From positions 42,802 to 106,801 of the forward strand of contig JAZNNQ010000002.1 in NCBI GenBank assembly GCA_045580305.1: a stretch of DNA of 64,000 bases. The letters run 5' to 3'. Every line of letters begins with the position of its first letter. Within the stretch, counting starts at the first letter, position 1. This DNA comes from RGIG7332 sp045580305 (GTDB lineage Bacteria; Bacillota; Clostridia; Oscillospirales; JAAYXM01). Both the position numbers and the translations under genes were made by a program. Positions 53,306-61,499 of the stretch are shown piece after piece. Below the pieces are notes generated by a model, which was given only the letters and a program-made list of their open reading frames with translations, was not told the origin of the DNA and searched no databases.

Positions 53306-54042
53306 TTTCCTACCTCCATATTTATATATCCGTGGGTCTTTCTGCGGAATATTCTGGTAAGTGCGATTAAAAACCGCACACATACCTTTGGAATATCACG
53401 GTACATTTTCTTTTCACAAAGTTTTAAATAGTGGCTCATAGGCCGCCATATAGGGGATGCACAGCCGGCATAAACCCTGCCGCGCTTATTCATAAGAGCA
53501 TCTCTGAGATCGCCCTCGCATTCAAAATAGGTAACACCTACCTCGCGGAAAAAGTGTGCATCGCTTCCCGCCGAATAGGGTTTTCCGTTGAGCAAGCAGG
53601 TGGTTTGCGCGTCTATATTCGCCCGCTTGTTTGAGGACAGCTCACTTCTGGCGTTAAACACCTCGACGCCGTCTATCTGCTCCCAAAAATCGGAACTACG
53701 CTCAAGTTTCGGAGCATAGGGGTGCGCCACAAAGCAAAGAGCACCTTGTTTGTGTGCCGCATCCAGTACATCCTGCCAGCGGTAACGACCCTTTGCATCG
53801 GGCGTAAACTTATCCTCAATACCTTCGGTGAGAAAATAGGTGAGAATGTGTCCCGCATCGGTGGAATACTCCGCTGCGGGGATAAAAGTAAAACCGGGCA
53901 TCGATGGTGGGCGGGTAAAGTGATTGTGGTCGCAGATAGCAACGCCGTCAATACCTCGCGCCTTCATACCACGGATAAGCTCGTCTATGCTCTGCCTGGA
54001 GTCGACAGAGTTTTCGGAATGCACATGTAAATCAAATCTCAT
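53302..54042 (-). CDS. PHP-domain metal-dependent phosphoesterase
   Basis: This 246-residue PHP protein has metal motifs MRFDLHVHSENS at the N-terminus, GVAICDHNHF, PAAEYSTDAGH, FVAHPYAP and GSDAHFFREVG. The C-terminal 50 residues are basic and include KMYRDIPKVCVRFLIALTR, possibly membrane-associated. PHP enzymes hydrolyse phosphate esters; in Gram-positives they include polymerase-associated exonucleases and tyrosine phosphatases of capsule systems. The position between an ATP-grasp enzyme and a glycan deacetylase suggests a surface-polymer role. It overlaps the ATP-grasp gene by four bases. Confidence 0.88.
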   Translation of the reverse strand: MRFDLHVHSENSVDSRQSIDELIRGMKARGIDGVAICDHNHFTRPPSMPGFTFIPAAEYSTDAGHILTYFLTEGIEDKFTPDAKGRYRWQDVLDAAHKQGALCFVAHPYAPKLERSSDFWEQIDGVEVFNARSELSSNKRANIDAQTTCLLNGKPYSAGSDAHFFREVGVTYFECEGDLRDALMNKRGRVYAGCASPIWRPMSHYLKLCEKKMYRDIPKVCVRFLIALTRIFRRKTHGYINMEVGK

Positions 54043-55184
54043 TGTATCTTGTCCCTTTTCTTAATGGCCTGCTTAAAATATTGAATACTCGCCTTGAGGT
54101 CGCTTAATTTGAACACGCCGTCCTTAACCTTGGGGTTAAGTAAATCGAGAAGGTATTTAAAGAGTACCTTTACCCGACCCGCCTTAATGTGAGACAGTAC
54201 AGATAAAGTGTCTTGTAAAAAGAACTGCATTTTCCGCCCTTTTTCGTAGCTTAATGAAATGTTTTCACAAACCTCGCCAAGGGCGGCGCGGTAAAGGGCG
54301 TGGGGCATATTGCAGCCGGCTATCGGCGCCAGCGCCAGAGAACCCCAGAAGCGGGGGTTTATTTCCATAAGATACTCGCCCTTGAATTCCACCATCGCAA
54401 CACCTTCCCAGGAAAGGGCTTTTAACAGCTTGACCGCCGAGTCAACAAGCTTTTCGTCCCATATGCTCTCGCAAAGGGAGGAGGGGCCGCCGGATATGGG
54501 GTACTCGCGAAGACGCTTGTGACAGAAAACCTGAAGTGGTTTGTGATCCTTGCCGAATACCGCGGATACGCCGAAACCGTCACCCTCGATATACTGCTGT
54601 ACCAGCGGGAACTCCTGCAGGGCGTGCATACGGGTGAATTCGCGGATAAAGCTGTCGCGGTCACGGATTATTTTATACCGCTCAGAAGGATCTAAGCCCA
54701 AAAGCTCGCCTGCACGGAATTTAATGACCACGGGCAGGGTAATACGGTCGGATAGCTGCTCCACGGTTTCGTTTTCCAAAGTGGTGGTGAAGGGGACTTT
54801 TATACCTATATCCTTTGCAAATGCCATAAGGGAGGCCTTGTCATTTGCAAGGGTGATCTTGTCAAAATCGGGTACCGCAATCTGTGCGAAGGAAGAAACC
54901 TCCTCCTTGCACTCGGACAGTTTAAGAAGCGTGTCAATGCCGCAGGGCAGAATGACCGGCTTCTCCTCGCCGCAAAGCTCCCTTAAGGCGGGGATAAAAG
55001 CATCGCTATGTGGAGATGGGAGAGAGGCGGTATCATTTACATATTTAGAATAAAAGCCCAGTGATTTCTCGCTCGGTGTGCCCTCAGGATCGGTGCCGGT
55101 GAGGGGAATACCAAGGCCACCCAATGAGCGGATAACCGGCAGGCTCATTCGGTAACGGCAATCACAAATTATGGCTCTTGTCAT
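54039..55184 (-). CDS. ATP-grasp ligase
   Basis: This 381-residue ATP-grasp protein has the fold's three parts: an N-terminal Rossmann-like region (ICDCRYRMSLPVIRSLGGLG), a central ATP-binding segment with LPVVIKFRAGELLG and LVQQYIEGDGFGVSAVF, and the metal-binding MVEFKGEYLMEINPRFWGSL. These enzymes join a carboxylate to an amine or thiol with ATP. The substrate is unknown, perhaps a cell-wall or amino-acid conjugate. The start is the ATG at 55184 after GCGAGGTGTATTTT. It is the first gene of the seven-gene operon. Confidence 0.88.
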   Translation of the reverse strand: MTRAIICDCRYRMSLPVIRSLGGLGIPLTGTDPEGTPSEKSLGFYSKYVNDTASLPSPHSDAFIPALRELCGEEKPVILPCGIDTLLKLSECKEEVSSFAQIAVPDFDKITLANDKASLMAFAKDIGIKVPFTTTLENETVEQLSDRITLPVVIKFRAGELLGLDPSERYKIIRDRDSFIREFTRMHALQEFPLVQQYIEGDGFGVSAVFGKDHKPLQVFCHKRLREYPISGGPSSLCESIWDEKLVDSAVKLLKALSWEGVAMVEFKGEYLMEINPRFWGSLALAPIAGCNMPHALYRAALGEVCENISLSYEKGRKMQFFLQDTLSVLSHIKAGRVKVLFKYLLDLLNPKVKDGVFKLSDLKASIQYFKQAIKKRDKIQ

Positions 55185-55208
55185 AAAATACACCTCGCTT
55201 TTATACAT

Positions 55209-55237
55209 ATTATATAATAAACTTTACGGTGGGTAAA
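55209..55237 (-). promoter_or_regulatory. Promoter of the seven-gene minus-strand operon
   Basis: On the minus strand TTTACC (55237-55232), 17 bases, TATAAT (55214-55209), about 25 bases before the ATP-grasp start. It is the only convincing promoter I see for this operon. Confidence 0.65.
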
Positions 55238-55266
55238 GATTAAAATAAACAATTTTTAAAAAAAGG

Positions 55267-55295
55267 TTGTTTTTGTAGAAAAAGTGGTGTATTAT
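55267..55295 (+). promoter_or_regulatory. Promoter of the Gfo/Idh-DPD operon
   Basis: TTGTTT (55267-55272), 17 bases, TATTAT (55290-55295). It is divergent from the ATP-grasp promoter. Confidence 0.55.
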
Positions 55296-55369
55296 ATTGG
55301 TATATATTGCGAGTAGTGTGTCCAAGAACATTACTTACTCACACACAAATATCAGGAGGTATTTTAGAA

Positions 55370-56434
55370 ATGGGCAAAGTGAAAGTATTACTTATCGGCG
55401 CTGCTTTCAGTGCTGACCTGCATGCAGAGGGTTATTCCCGCTGTACCGACATTGCAGAAATCGTTGCAATTTGCGATAAGGACTTAAGCAGAGTTAAGGC
55501 TCTTGCAGATCGTTACGGCTTTAAGGATTACGCTGTATATGACGATATGTTCAAGGCTATTGACGAGGTTGAGTGTGATGTTGTTGACATCTGTCTCCCC
55601 AACTTCCTCCATGTTGAAGCTGCAAAGCGCGCGTTCGCAAAGGGCCGTCATGTTGTTTCCGAGAAGCCCCTTGCTACAACTGTTGAGGATGCTCAGGCTA
55701 TGGTTGACGCTGCAAATGCTGCAGGTAAGAAGTTATACTATGCTGAGGACTGGCTGTTTGCACCGGCACTTGGCCGTGCACTGGCAGTAATCGATGAGGG
55801 TGCTATCGGTAAGCCCATGTTCGTTCGTGCTCGTGAGTGCCACAACGGTTCTCACTCACCCTTCGCACAGACCATCAAGTTCTGCGGCGGCGGTTCAATG
55901 GTTCACCTCGGTGTTCATCCGGTTTGCTTTATGCTTGCTCTTAAGAACAACCGTTGGACAGAGCTTGTTGCTATGACATCAGGCGGCGGCGAGAGCAACC
56001 TCTGGCACAAGACTATGGAAGGTGAGGACTGGGCTGCTGTTCTTATGAAGTTTGAAGATGGAACCCGTGCTCTTCTTGAGGCTAACTATGTTACCACCGG
56101 CGGTATGGAAGACATTATCGACTTCTACGGCGACAAGGGTTGCGTACATGTAGACCTCACTATGTCATCCGCTCTTAATGTATATTCCGAGCCCGGTCTT
56201 GCATACACCGTTGAGAAGGCAGATGTTACCACCGGTTGGTCCAAGCCCGCTGTTGACGAGAAGTTCAACCTCGGCTATGTAGGTGAGATCCGCCACTTTA
56301 TGGAGTCTGCTCGTGATAGCGTAGATGCAAAGGTCGGTCTCCGCGGTATCGACGGTCTTGAGGCTCTCAGAGTTATCAACTTAATCTACAAGTCCGCAAA
56401 AGAGGGCATCGCAATTAAGAACGACAAACTTTAA
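55370..56434 (+). CDS. Gfo/Idh/MocA family NAD(P)-dependent oxidoreductase
   Basis: This 354-residue protein has an N-terminal Rossmann fold (KVKVLLIGAAFSADLHAEGY; the usual GxGxxG is GAAFSA here), then the family motif EKPLATTVEDAQ with the catalytic Lys of EKP, and a C-terminal alpha/beta substrate domain with GGGSMVHLGVHPV containing the catalytic His. The start is the ATG at 55370 after CAGGAGGTATTTTAGAA. Codons are strongly biased to T-ending GCT, GTT and CTT, as in the next gene, which suggests high expression. A sugar, polyol or cyclic-amide substrate is possible; the pairing with a dihydropyrimidine-dehydrogenase-like enzyme hints at ring catabolism. Confidence 0.9.
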   Translation: MGKVKVLLIGAAFSADLHAEGYSRCTDIAEIVAICDKDLSRVKALADRYGFKDYAVYDDMFKAIDEVECDVVDICLPNFLHVEAAKRAFAKGRHVVSEKPLATTVEDAQAMVDAANAAGKKLYYAEDWLFAPALGRALAVIDEGAIGKPMFVRARECHNGSHSPFAQTIKFCGGGSMVHLGVHPVCFMLALKNNRWTELVAMTSGGGESNLWHKTMEGEDWAAVLMKFEDGTRALLEANYVTTGGMEDIIDFYGDKGCVHVDLTMSSALNVYSEPGLAYTVEKADVTTGWSKPAVDEKFNLGYVGEIRHFMESARDSVDAKVGLRGIDGLEALRVINLIYKSAKEGIAIKNDKL

Positions 56435-56464
56435 AAATAATTAAAGATAAGGAGATAAAAGGCT

Positions 56465-59107
56465 ATGAAAAAGAAAAACACAAACTTTGACCTGCCGGTT
56501 GAAATTGCCGGCGTGAAATTCAGAAACCCCTTCTATGTAGCTTCCGGTCCTACCACTAAGTCTGTTGAGCAGCTTAAGGTTATCGAGGAATGCGGCTGGG
56601 GTGCAGCAAGTATCAAGCTCACCATCGATCCGGCTCCTTACATCAACCGTAAGCCCCGTTACGCAATCTTTAAGGATCGTAACGCACTTTGCTTTACCGT
56701 TGAGAAGCGCTTAAACTTCGAGCAGGGCTTACAGCTTATGCGCGATGCTAAGAAGGAACTTAAGGGTGACTTAAAGCTTTTCGCTAACATTACCTACGCT
56801 GGTGACGACGGTGTTGCAGGCTGGGTTAATATGTCCAAGAAGTTTGAAGAGGCCGGTGCAGATGTTATCGAGCTTAACATGTGCTGCCCGAACATGTCCT
56901 TCAACCTTACTCTTTCCACCGGTGACGACAATGCTTCTGCAAAGAAGACCGGTGCTTCCCTTGGTCAGAACGGTGAGGCTGTTGCTGAAATCGTTCGCGC
57001 TATCAAGAAGGAAATTTCCATTCCGCTTTTCGTTAAGTTAACTCCGGAAGGTGGCCAGATCGCTAAGGTTGCTACCGCACTTTACGCTGCAGGTGCAGAC
57101 GCTGTTGGTGGTACCTCCAACCGTATGGCTATCCCGCCGATCGATATCGAGCATCCCGAGCGCGCTCCCTACCACCTCCAGGATGAAATCTCCATGTCCT
57201 GCCACTGTGGTTCTTGGGTTAAGCCTCTTGCTCTCCGTGATACATACGAAATCCGTAAGGTAAACGGTCCTGACGGCAAGATCATGATGGCCGGCGGTAT
57301 CCGCAACTGGCATGACGCTGTTGAGATGTTTATGTGCGGTGCTGATATGATCGGTATCTGTTCCGAGACTCTTATCTCCGGTTACGGCTTTATGGGCGAC
57401 CTTATCCAGGGCGTTCGTGAGTTTATGGAGACTCATAACTACAAGACCACCCGCGATATGCGTGACCTTATCGTTCCTCATGTAAGAACCGCTCAGGAGG
57501 TTACTCTCTATCACGGTTATGCACACATTAAGGAAAATCTTGCTGCTCCCTGTAAGGGCGCTTGTCCTGCTCACACTCCGGCTCAGGCTTATATCCATAA
57601 GATCGCTGAGGGTGAGTATGAGGAGGCTTACAACTTAATCGTTGGCGCTGCTCCGCTTATGAGCATCTGTGGCCAGGTATGTTCACATCCTTGTGAGCTT
57701 GCTTGTACTAGGGGTGTTACCGGTCGTGCAATCCAGATCCGTGATCTTAAGGAATTTGCTATCGACCAGGCTAAGAAGAACGGCTGGAAGCCGGATACTT
57801 CTAAGGCTGCTGCAAACGGCAAGAGAGTTGCTGTTATCGGTTCCGGCCCTGCAGGCTTCTCCGCTGCTTGGTACCTTGCTAAGACTGGTTACGCTGTAAC
57901 CATGTTCGAGAAGGAAGAGTACCTTGGCGGTATGATGCGCTATGCTATTCCGGACTTCCGTATGAATAAGGCTGACATTGACGCTGAGTTCGAGCTTCTT
58001 AAGGCAATGGGCGTTGAGATCAAGACCGGTGTAACACTCGGTAAGGATATCACCGTTGACGGTCTTAAGGCTGAGGGCTACGCTGCTGTATTCGTTGGCA
58101 TCGGTGCTCAGAACGGTACATTACCGGGCGTTCCGGGTGATGACGCTGCTATCTCTGCTGTTGACTTCTTAAAGGATGTTTATGACGGCAAGAAGCCCGC
58201 TGTTGGCGAGCGCGTAGTTGTTCTCGGTGGTGGCTTTACCGCAGTAGATGCTGCTCGTAGTGCTCTCCGTCTTGGTGCTAAGGATGTTTATATCGCTTAC
58301 CGTCGTACCCGCGACGAGATGCCTGCTACCGGCGACGAGATCGCTGAGGCAGAGGCAGAGGGCGTTAAGATTATGTACCTCGTATCCCCGGTTGAGGTTG
58401 TTAAGGAAGGCGGCAAGGTTGCAGCTATCCGTATGGCTAACCAGACTCTCGGCGCTACTGATGCAAGTGGCCGTCGCCGTCCGGAAGGCGTATGTGGTGC
58501 TGAGTTTACTCTTCCCTGTGACTGCGTAATCTCCGCTGTTGGTCAGAAGCCCGATGCTGTTGATGGCGTTGTTGCTGACGGTAAGGGTATGATCGCTGTT
58601 GATCGCGACACCATGACCGCTGACAACTTCGTATTTGCCGGTGGCGATGCTGTTGAGGTTCGCAACATCATCTCCGCTATCGCTGACGGTCGTCATGCTG
58701 CATTCTCTATCGACTCCACATTAACCGGTGGCAAGCCCACTATGGAATATGTTGGCGAGTATCCGGTAGTTTCTGCTGATACCGTTCTCCGTCGTAACCC
58801 GTACTTCTCTGATGGCGAGGGTGTAAACCTTGAAACCGCAGAGGGTAAGGAGAGAATTAAGAACTTTAACACCTACCGCCGTGTAATGACCGAGGAAGAG
58901 GCTTATGCAGAAGCTTCCCGTTGCTTACAGTGTGGTTGTGGTGAGGGTTGCCAGCTCTGTAAGACCATCTGTACTGACTTTGCTCCGTTCATTATCAGCG
59001 CAGATGCTGTTCAGATCAACTCCGACAAGTGTGTTGCTTGTGGTATGTGTTACAACCGCTGCCCGAACGGCAACATCGAGATGATCGATACCCACGAAAA
59101 GGTATAA
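56465..59107 (+). CDS. Dihydropyrimidine-dehydrogenase-like fusion (PreA + PreT + ferredoxin)
   Basis: This 880-residue flavo-iron-sulfur protein has three parts. Residues 1-330 are a dihydroorotate-dehydrogenase-type FMN barrel (VASGPTTKSVEQL, ELNMCCPNMS, MMAGGIRNWHDAVEM). Residues about 360-435 are a GltD-type iron-sulfur entry (CKGACPAHTPAQAY, CGQVCSHPCELAC), leading into an FAD/NAD(P)H domain to about 800 (VAVIGSGPAGFSAAWYLA, GGGFTAVDAARSALRLGA). Residues about 820-880 are a ferredoxin-like tail (CLQCGCGEGCQLCKTIC, CVACGMCYNRCP). This is the domain set of dihydropyrimidine dehydrogenase, which reduces uracil or thymine, but in a different order. Other reduced-ring substrates are possible. 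It lies 30 bases after the Gfo/Idh gene. Confidence 0.9.
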   Translation: MKKKNTNFDLPVEIAGVKFRNPFYVASGPTTKSVEQLKVIEECGWGAASIKLTIDPAPYINRKPRYAIFKDRNALCFTVEKRLNFEQGLQLMRDAKKELKGDLKLFANITYAGDDGVAGWVNMSKKFEEAGADVIELNMCCPNMSFNLTLSTGDDNASAKKTGASLGQNGEAVAEIVRAIKKEISIPLFVKLTPEGGQIAKVATALYAAGADAVGGTSNRMAIPPIDIEHPERAPYHLQDEISMSCHCGSWVKPLALRDTYEIRKVNGPDGKIMMAGGIRNWHDAVEMFMCGADMIGICSETLISGYGFMGDLIQGVREFMETHNYKTTRDMRDLIVPHVRTAQEVTLYHGYAHIKENLAAPCKGACPAHTPAQAYIHKIAEGEYEEAYNLIVGAAPLMSICGQVCSHPCELACTRGVTGRAIQIRDLKEFAIDQAKKNGWKPDTSKAAANGKRVAVIGSGPAGFSAAWYLAKTGYAVTMFEKEEYLGGMMRYAIPDFRMNKADIDAEFELLKAMGVEIKTGVTLGKDITVDGLKAEGYAAVFVGIGAQNGTLPGVPGDDAAISAVDFLKDVYDGKKPAVGERVVVLGGGFTAVDAARSALRLGAKDVYIAYRRTRDEMPATGDEIAEAEAEGVKIMYLVSPVEVVKEGGKVAAIRMANQTLGATDASGRRRPEGVCGAEFTLPCDCVISAVGQKPDAVDGVVADGKGMIAVDRDTMTADNFVFAGGDAVEVRNIISAIADGRHAAFSIDSTLTGGKPTMEYVGEYPVVSADTVLRRNPYFSDGEGVNLETAEGKERIKNFNTYRRVMTEEEAYAEASRCLQCGCGEGCQLCKTICTDFAPFIISADAVQINSDKCVACGMCYNRCPNGNIEMIDTHEKV

Positions 59108-59118
59108 TAGTTAAATAT

Positions 59119-59150
59119 AAAAAAGTGGCGGTTTTACCGCCACTTTTTTT
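59119..59150 (+). terminator. Terminator after the DPD-like gene
   Basis: AAAAAGTGGCGG/CCGCCACTTTTT stem with a TTTTA loop. Confidence 0.93.
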
Positions 59151-59151
59151 G

Positions 59152-59180
59152 TTGACCTTAAAGGGATTTTTTGATATTAT
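59152..59180 (+). promoter_or_regulatory. Promoter of the anchored deacetylase gene
   Basis: TTGACC (59152-59157), 17 bases, TATTAT (59175-59180). Confidence 0.65.
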
Positions 59181-59221
59181 AGATGTGTGGAAATTTCTCG
59201 AATTAAGGGGGATACAAGATA

Positions 59222-60337
59222 ATGAACAACTATGATAATTCCTCTTTGGAGGAGCGTATTGAGCGCCGCCGCAAGCAAAGACGCGCGGCTCGCCGTAAAA
59301 AGCTTATTATATTCGCTATAGCATTACTGCTTATTGCCGGTATTGGCTTTGGCGCATACAGTCTTTTCTCCGGTGATGAACCCGAGGAGAAAGCACCCAT
59401 TGAGGTAACCGATAAGGAAAATACTCCGGAAGAAGAACCGGAGAATACACCGACAGATGTCCCGGAAGAGACTCCCGAGACCGAACCCGAAACAGAACCT
59501 GAGAATGAACCCGAGGAGGCACCTAAGGCGGAAAATGAGGATGAATATACACATCTCCTTGGTGCGGTAGCAAACGGTGGCAATAATCCGTTAAGCCTTG
59601 CGGCTGTAAAGGGTGGAGACCTTCTCGCTGAGTATTCCGTCGGCGTTTTAAACCCGATGATAACCGCTACCTTTAAGAAGATAGAACTTCGCCTTACCGG
59701 ACCTAATGTAGACCCGGAAAAGCCTATGGTAGCACTTACCTTTGATGACGGCCCGTCGGGCAAATACGGCGGCAGAATTTTAGATGCCCTTGAAAAACAC
59801 GGCGCACGAGCAAGCTACTTCGTATTGGGTGAGCTTGTTGACGGCAATTCTGCAAACTTAAAGCGCGCGGTAGAGCTTGGCTGTGAGATAGGAAACCACA
59901 GCTACGACCACCCCACACTTACAAAGCTATCCGCTGAGGATATCAAGTCCCAGATCAGCCGTACAAGTGACCTTGTAAAGAAAGCTACCGGTAATCCCAC
60001 CGCATTGGTAAGAACTCCGGGCGGCGCGGTAAATGCAACCGTTAAAGCATCGGTTGGCGCACCGATTATCAGTTGGTCACTCGATACCGTGGACTGGAAG
60101 AGCAGAAATACCGACGCTATCGTTAAAATCGTTTTGGATAATGTACAGGACGGCGATATTATCTTAATGCACGAGATTTATAAAACCAGTGCCGAGGCGG
60201 CTGAAATCATTATCCCCGAGCTTATTAAACGCGGCTACCAGCTTGTAACCGTAAGTGAAATGATGGAAGCACGTGAGGTAGAACTTACCCCTGGTAAGGT
60301 ATACTTCAGCGCATATCCCAAAAAGAAAGCAGAATAA
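59222..60337 (+). CDS. Membrane-anchored polysaccharide deacetylase
   Basis: This 371-residue protein has a short Arg-rich cytoplasmic start (RIERRRKQRRAARRKK), one membrane helix (about 28-48, LIIFAIALLLIAGIGFGAYS), and a Glu/Pro/Thr-rich spacer (about 53-108) that would span the wall. The NodB deacetylase domain (about 165-355) has ALTFDDGPSGKYGG (catalytic Asp), GNHSYDHPT (metal-binding His pair) and RTPGG. It likely deacetylates peptidoglycan GlcNAc or another wall glycan, as PgdA-type enzymes do, which can give lysozyme resistance. It is a single-gene unit with its own promoter and terminator. Confidence 0.93.
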   Translation: MNNYDNSSLEERIERRRKQRRAARRKKLIIFAIALLLIAGIGFGAYSLFSGDEPEEKAPIEVTDKENTPEEEPENTPTDVPEETPETEPETEPENEPEEAPKAENEDEYTHLLGAVANGGNNPLSLAAVKGGDLLAEYSVGVLNPMITATFKKIELRLTGPNVDPEKPMVALTFDDGPSGKYGGRILDALEKHGARASYFVLGELVDGNSANLKRAVELGCEIGNHSYDHPTLTKLSAEDIKSQISRTSDLVKKATGNPTALVRTPGGAVNATVKASVGAPIISWSLDTVDWKSRNTDAIVKIVLDNVQDGDIILMHEIYKTSAEAAEIIIPELIKRGYQLVTVSEMMEAREVELTPGKVYFSAYPKKKAE

Positions 60338-60340
60338 ATA

Positions 60341-60372
60341 AAAAGCGAGTGGTTAAACCACTCGCTTTTTTA
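60341..60372 (+). terminator. Terminator after deacetylase
   Basis: AAAAGCGAGTGG/CCACTCGCTTTTTT stem with a TTAAA loop. Confidence 0.92.
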
Positions 60373-60381
60373 TTTATTTTT

Positions 60382-60430
60382 GGCCTTCTCCTATTAGGAG
60401 AAGGGGGACCGCTTTAGCGGGGGATGAGGT
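60382..60430 (+). repeat. CCTTCTCC-type double-hairpin repeat
   Basis: CCTTCTCCT/AGGAGAAGG and ACCGCT/AGCGGG stems, then GGATGAGG. It has the same two-stem format as 22191-22243. It sits between convergent genes. Confidence 0.75.
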
Positions 60431-60434
60431 CTTT

Positions 60435-61376
60435 TTATGCCAGTCCTAAAAGCCTCAAACCATATACGAAAATAAAAATCGTGAACATTGAACAGAAGGT
60501 GGTGGAAACGATAAGCTGTCCTGCAAGCTCATAATCTCCGTTCATCTGCCGTGTCATGGGATAGCTTGAAACCGCAACCGGAGTGCAGTATACAGCAATA
60601 AGAACACCAAGGGAAACACCGCTAAATTCAAGGAAAACAGCAATTCCGATAACAAGCGCCGGAACTATGATAAGGCGCAGGAAGGTGGTAATTGTAACCG
60701 GCTTTAAATTGCTTCTTAATTCTCTGAACTTAAAGTCACCGCCTAAAATGAGAAGAGCAAAGGGTGTCGCAAGGCTCTTTATATTAGTAAGGGCTTTATC
60801 TATCGTTTCGGGAATGGGAATTTTGGTGAGAGATGCGATAATACCCAAAACACAACCGATAATAAGCGGATTTTTTGCGATTTTCAGAAGAACACTTTTT
60901 ACCGTTGTAACCTTGTCACGACTGTAAATACTAAGAAGAATTGTGGCAAGAATATTAAAATAGGGTATGACAAATGCGGAACAAACCGACGCCACCGCGC
61001 CGCCTTCCTCACCGAACATACTTGCGCATATGGGAACGCCCAAAAGCAGGTAATTACCTCTGAACAACGCCTGAACGATAGCGGCGCGTCGTCCTCCGTC
61101 ACGAGTAAAGAAACGGATTAAAAATAATCCCAAAAGGAACAGAACGGTAACCGAGGAGAGGATAAAAATAATCAACTTGGGATCAAAAATTTTGAAGAAA
61201 TTGGATTTTGATATGTTGTGGAACAGCATTACGGGAAGCAATACATTAAAGCACAACTTATTGCCGATTTTGAGGAAATCCTCGTTCCAGAACTTTATTT
61301 GTGTTAAAAAGTAGCCAACCGCAACTAAAATAAAAAGCGGCGCGACTATATTAAGTGAAAAAAGTATATCTTGCAC
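60435..61376 (-). CDS. AEC family (auxin efflux carrier-like) transporter
   Basis: This 313-residue protein has about 10 membrane segments in two repeats of five, the AEC plan. The typical patterns are PLFILVAVGYFLTQIKFW near the N-terminus, LRLIIVPALVIGIA and AVYCTPVAVSSYPMTRQ in the second half. AEC carriers export or import organic acids; the substrate is unknown. The start is GTG at 61376 after AAGGAGTGATATTTC. No partner gene is adjacent. Confidence 0.9.
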   Translation of the reverse strand: MQDILFSLNIVAPLFILVAVGYFLTQIKFWNEDFLKIGNKLCFNVLLPVMLFHNISKSNFFKIFDPKLIIFILSSVTVLFLLGLFLIRFFTRDGGRRAAIVQALFRGNYLLLGVPICASMFGEEGGAVASVCSAFVIPYFNILATILLSIYSRDKVTTVKSVLLKIAKNPLIIGCVLGIIASLTKIPIPETIDKALTNIKSLATPFALLILGGDFKFRELRSNLKPVTITTFLRLIIVPALVIGIAVFLEFSGVSLGVLIAVYCTPVAVSSYPMTRQMNGDYELAGQLIVSTTFCSMFTIFIFVYGLRLLGLA

Positions 61377-61437
61377 GAAATATCACTCCTTGCAGAATAT
61401 TTTAACACAAAAAAGGATGGGACACAACCCGAATTAT

Positions 61438-61466
61438 TTGACATCGCCTTGTTTTTTTGTTATGCT
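61438..61466 (+). promoter_or_regulatory. Sigma-A promoter of the Mrp-like gene
   Basis: TTGACA (61438-61443), 17 bases, TATGCT (61461-61466), 33 bases before the start. Confidence 0.8.
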
Positions 61467-61499
61467 AATTAAAGCAATTTTAAAGGAGATGTTTTACCA

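Noticed and set aside
59400..59530. Repetitive GAA/CCG-rich stretch as a DNA repeat
   Set aside because: It is the Glu/Pro/Thr-rich wall-spanning spacer of the deacetylase, in frame throughout.
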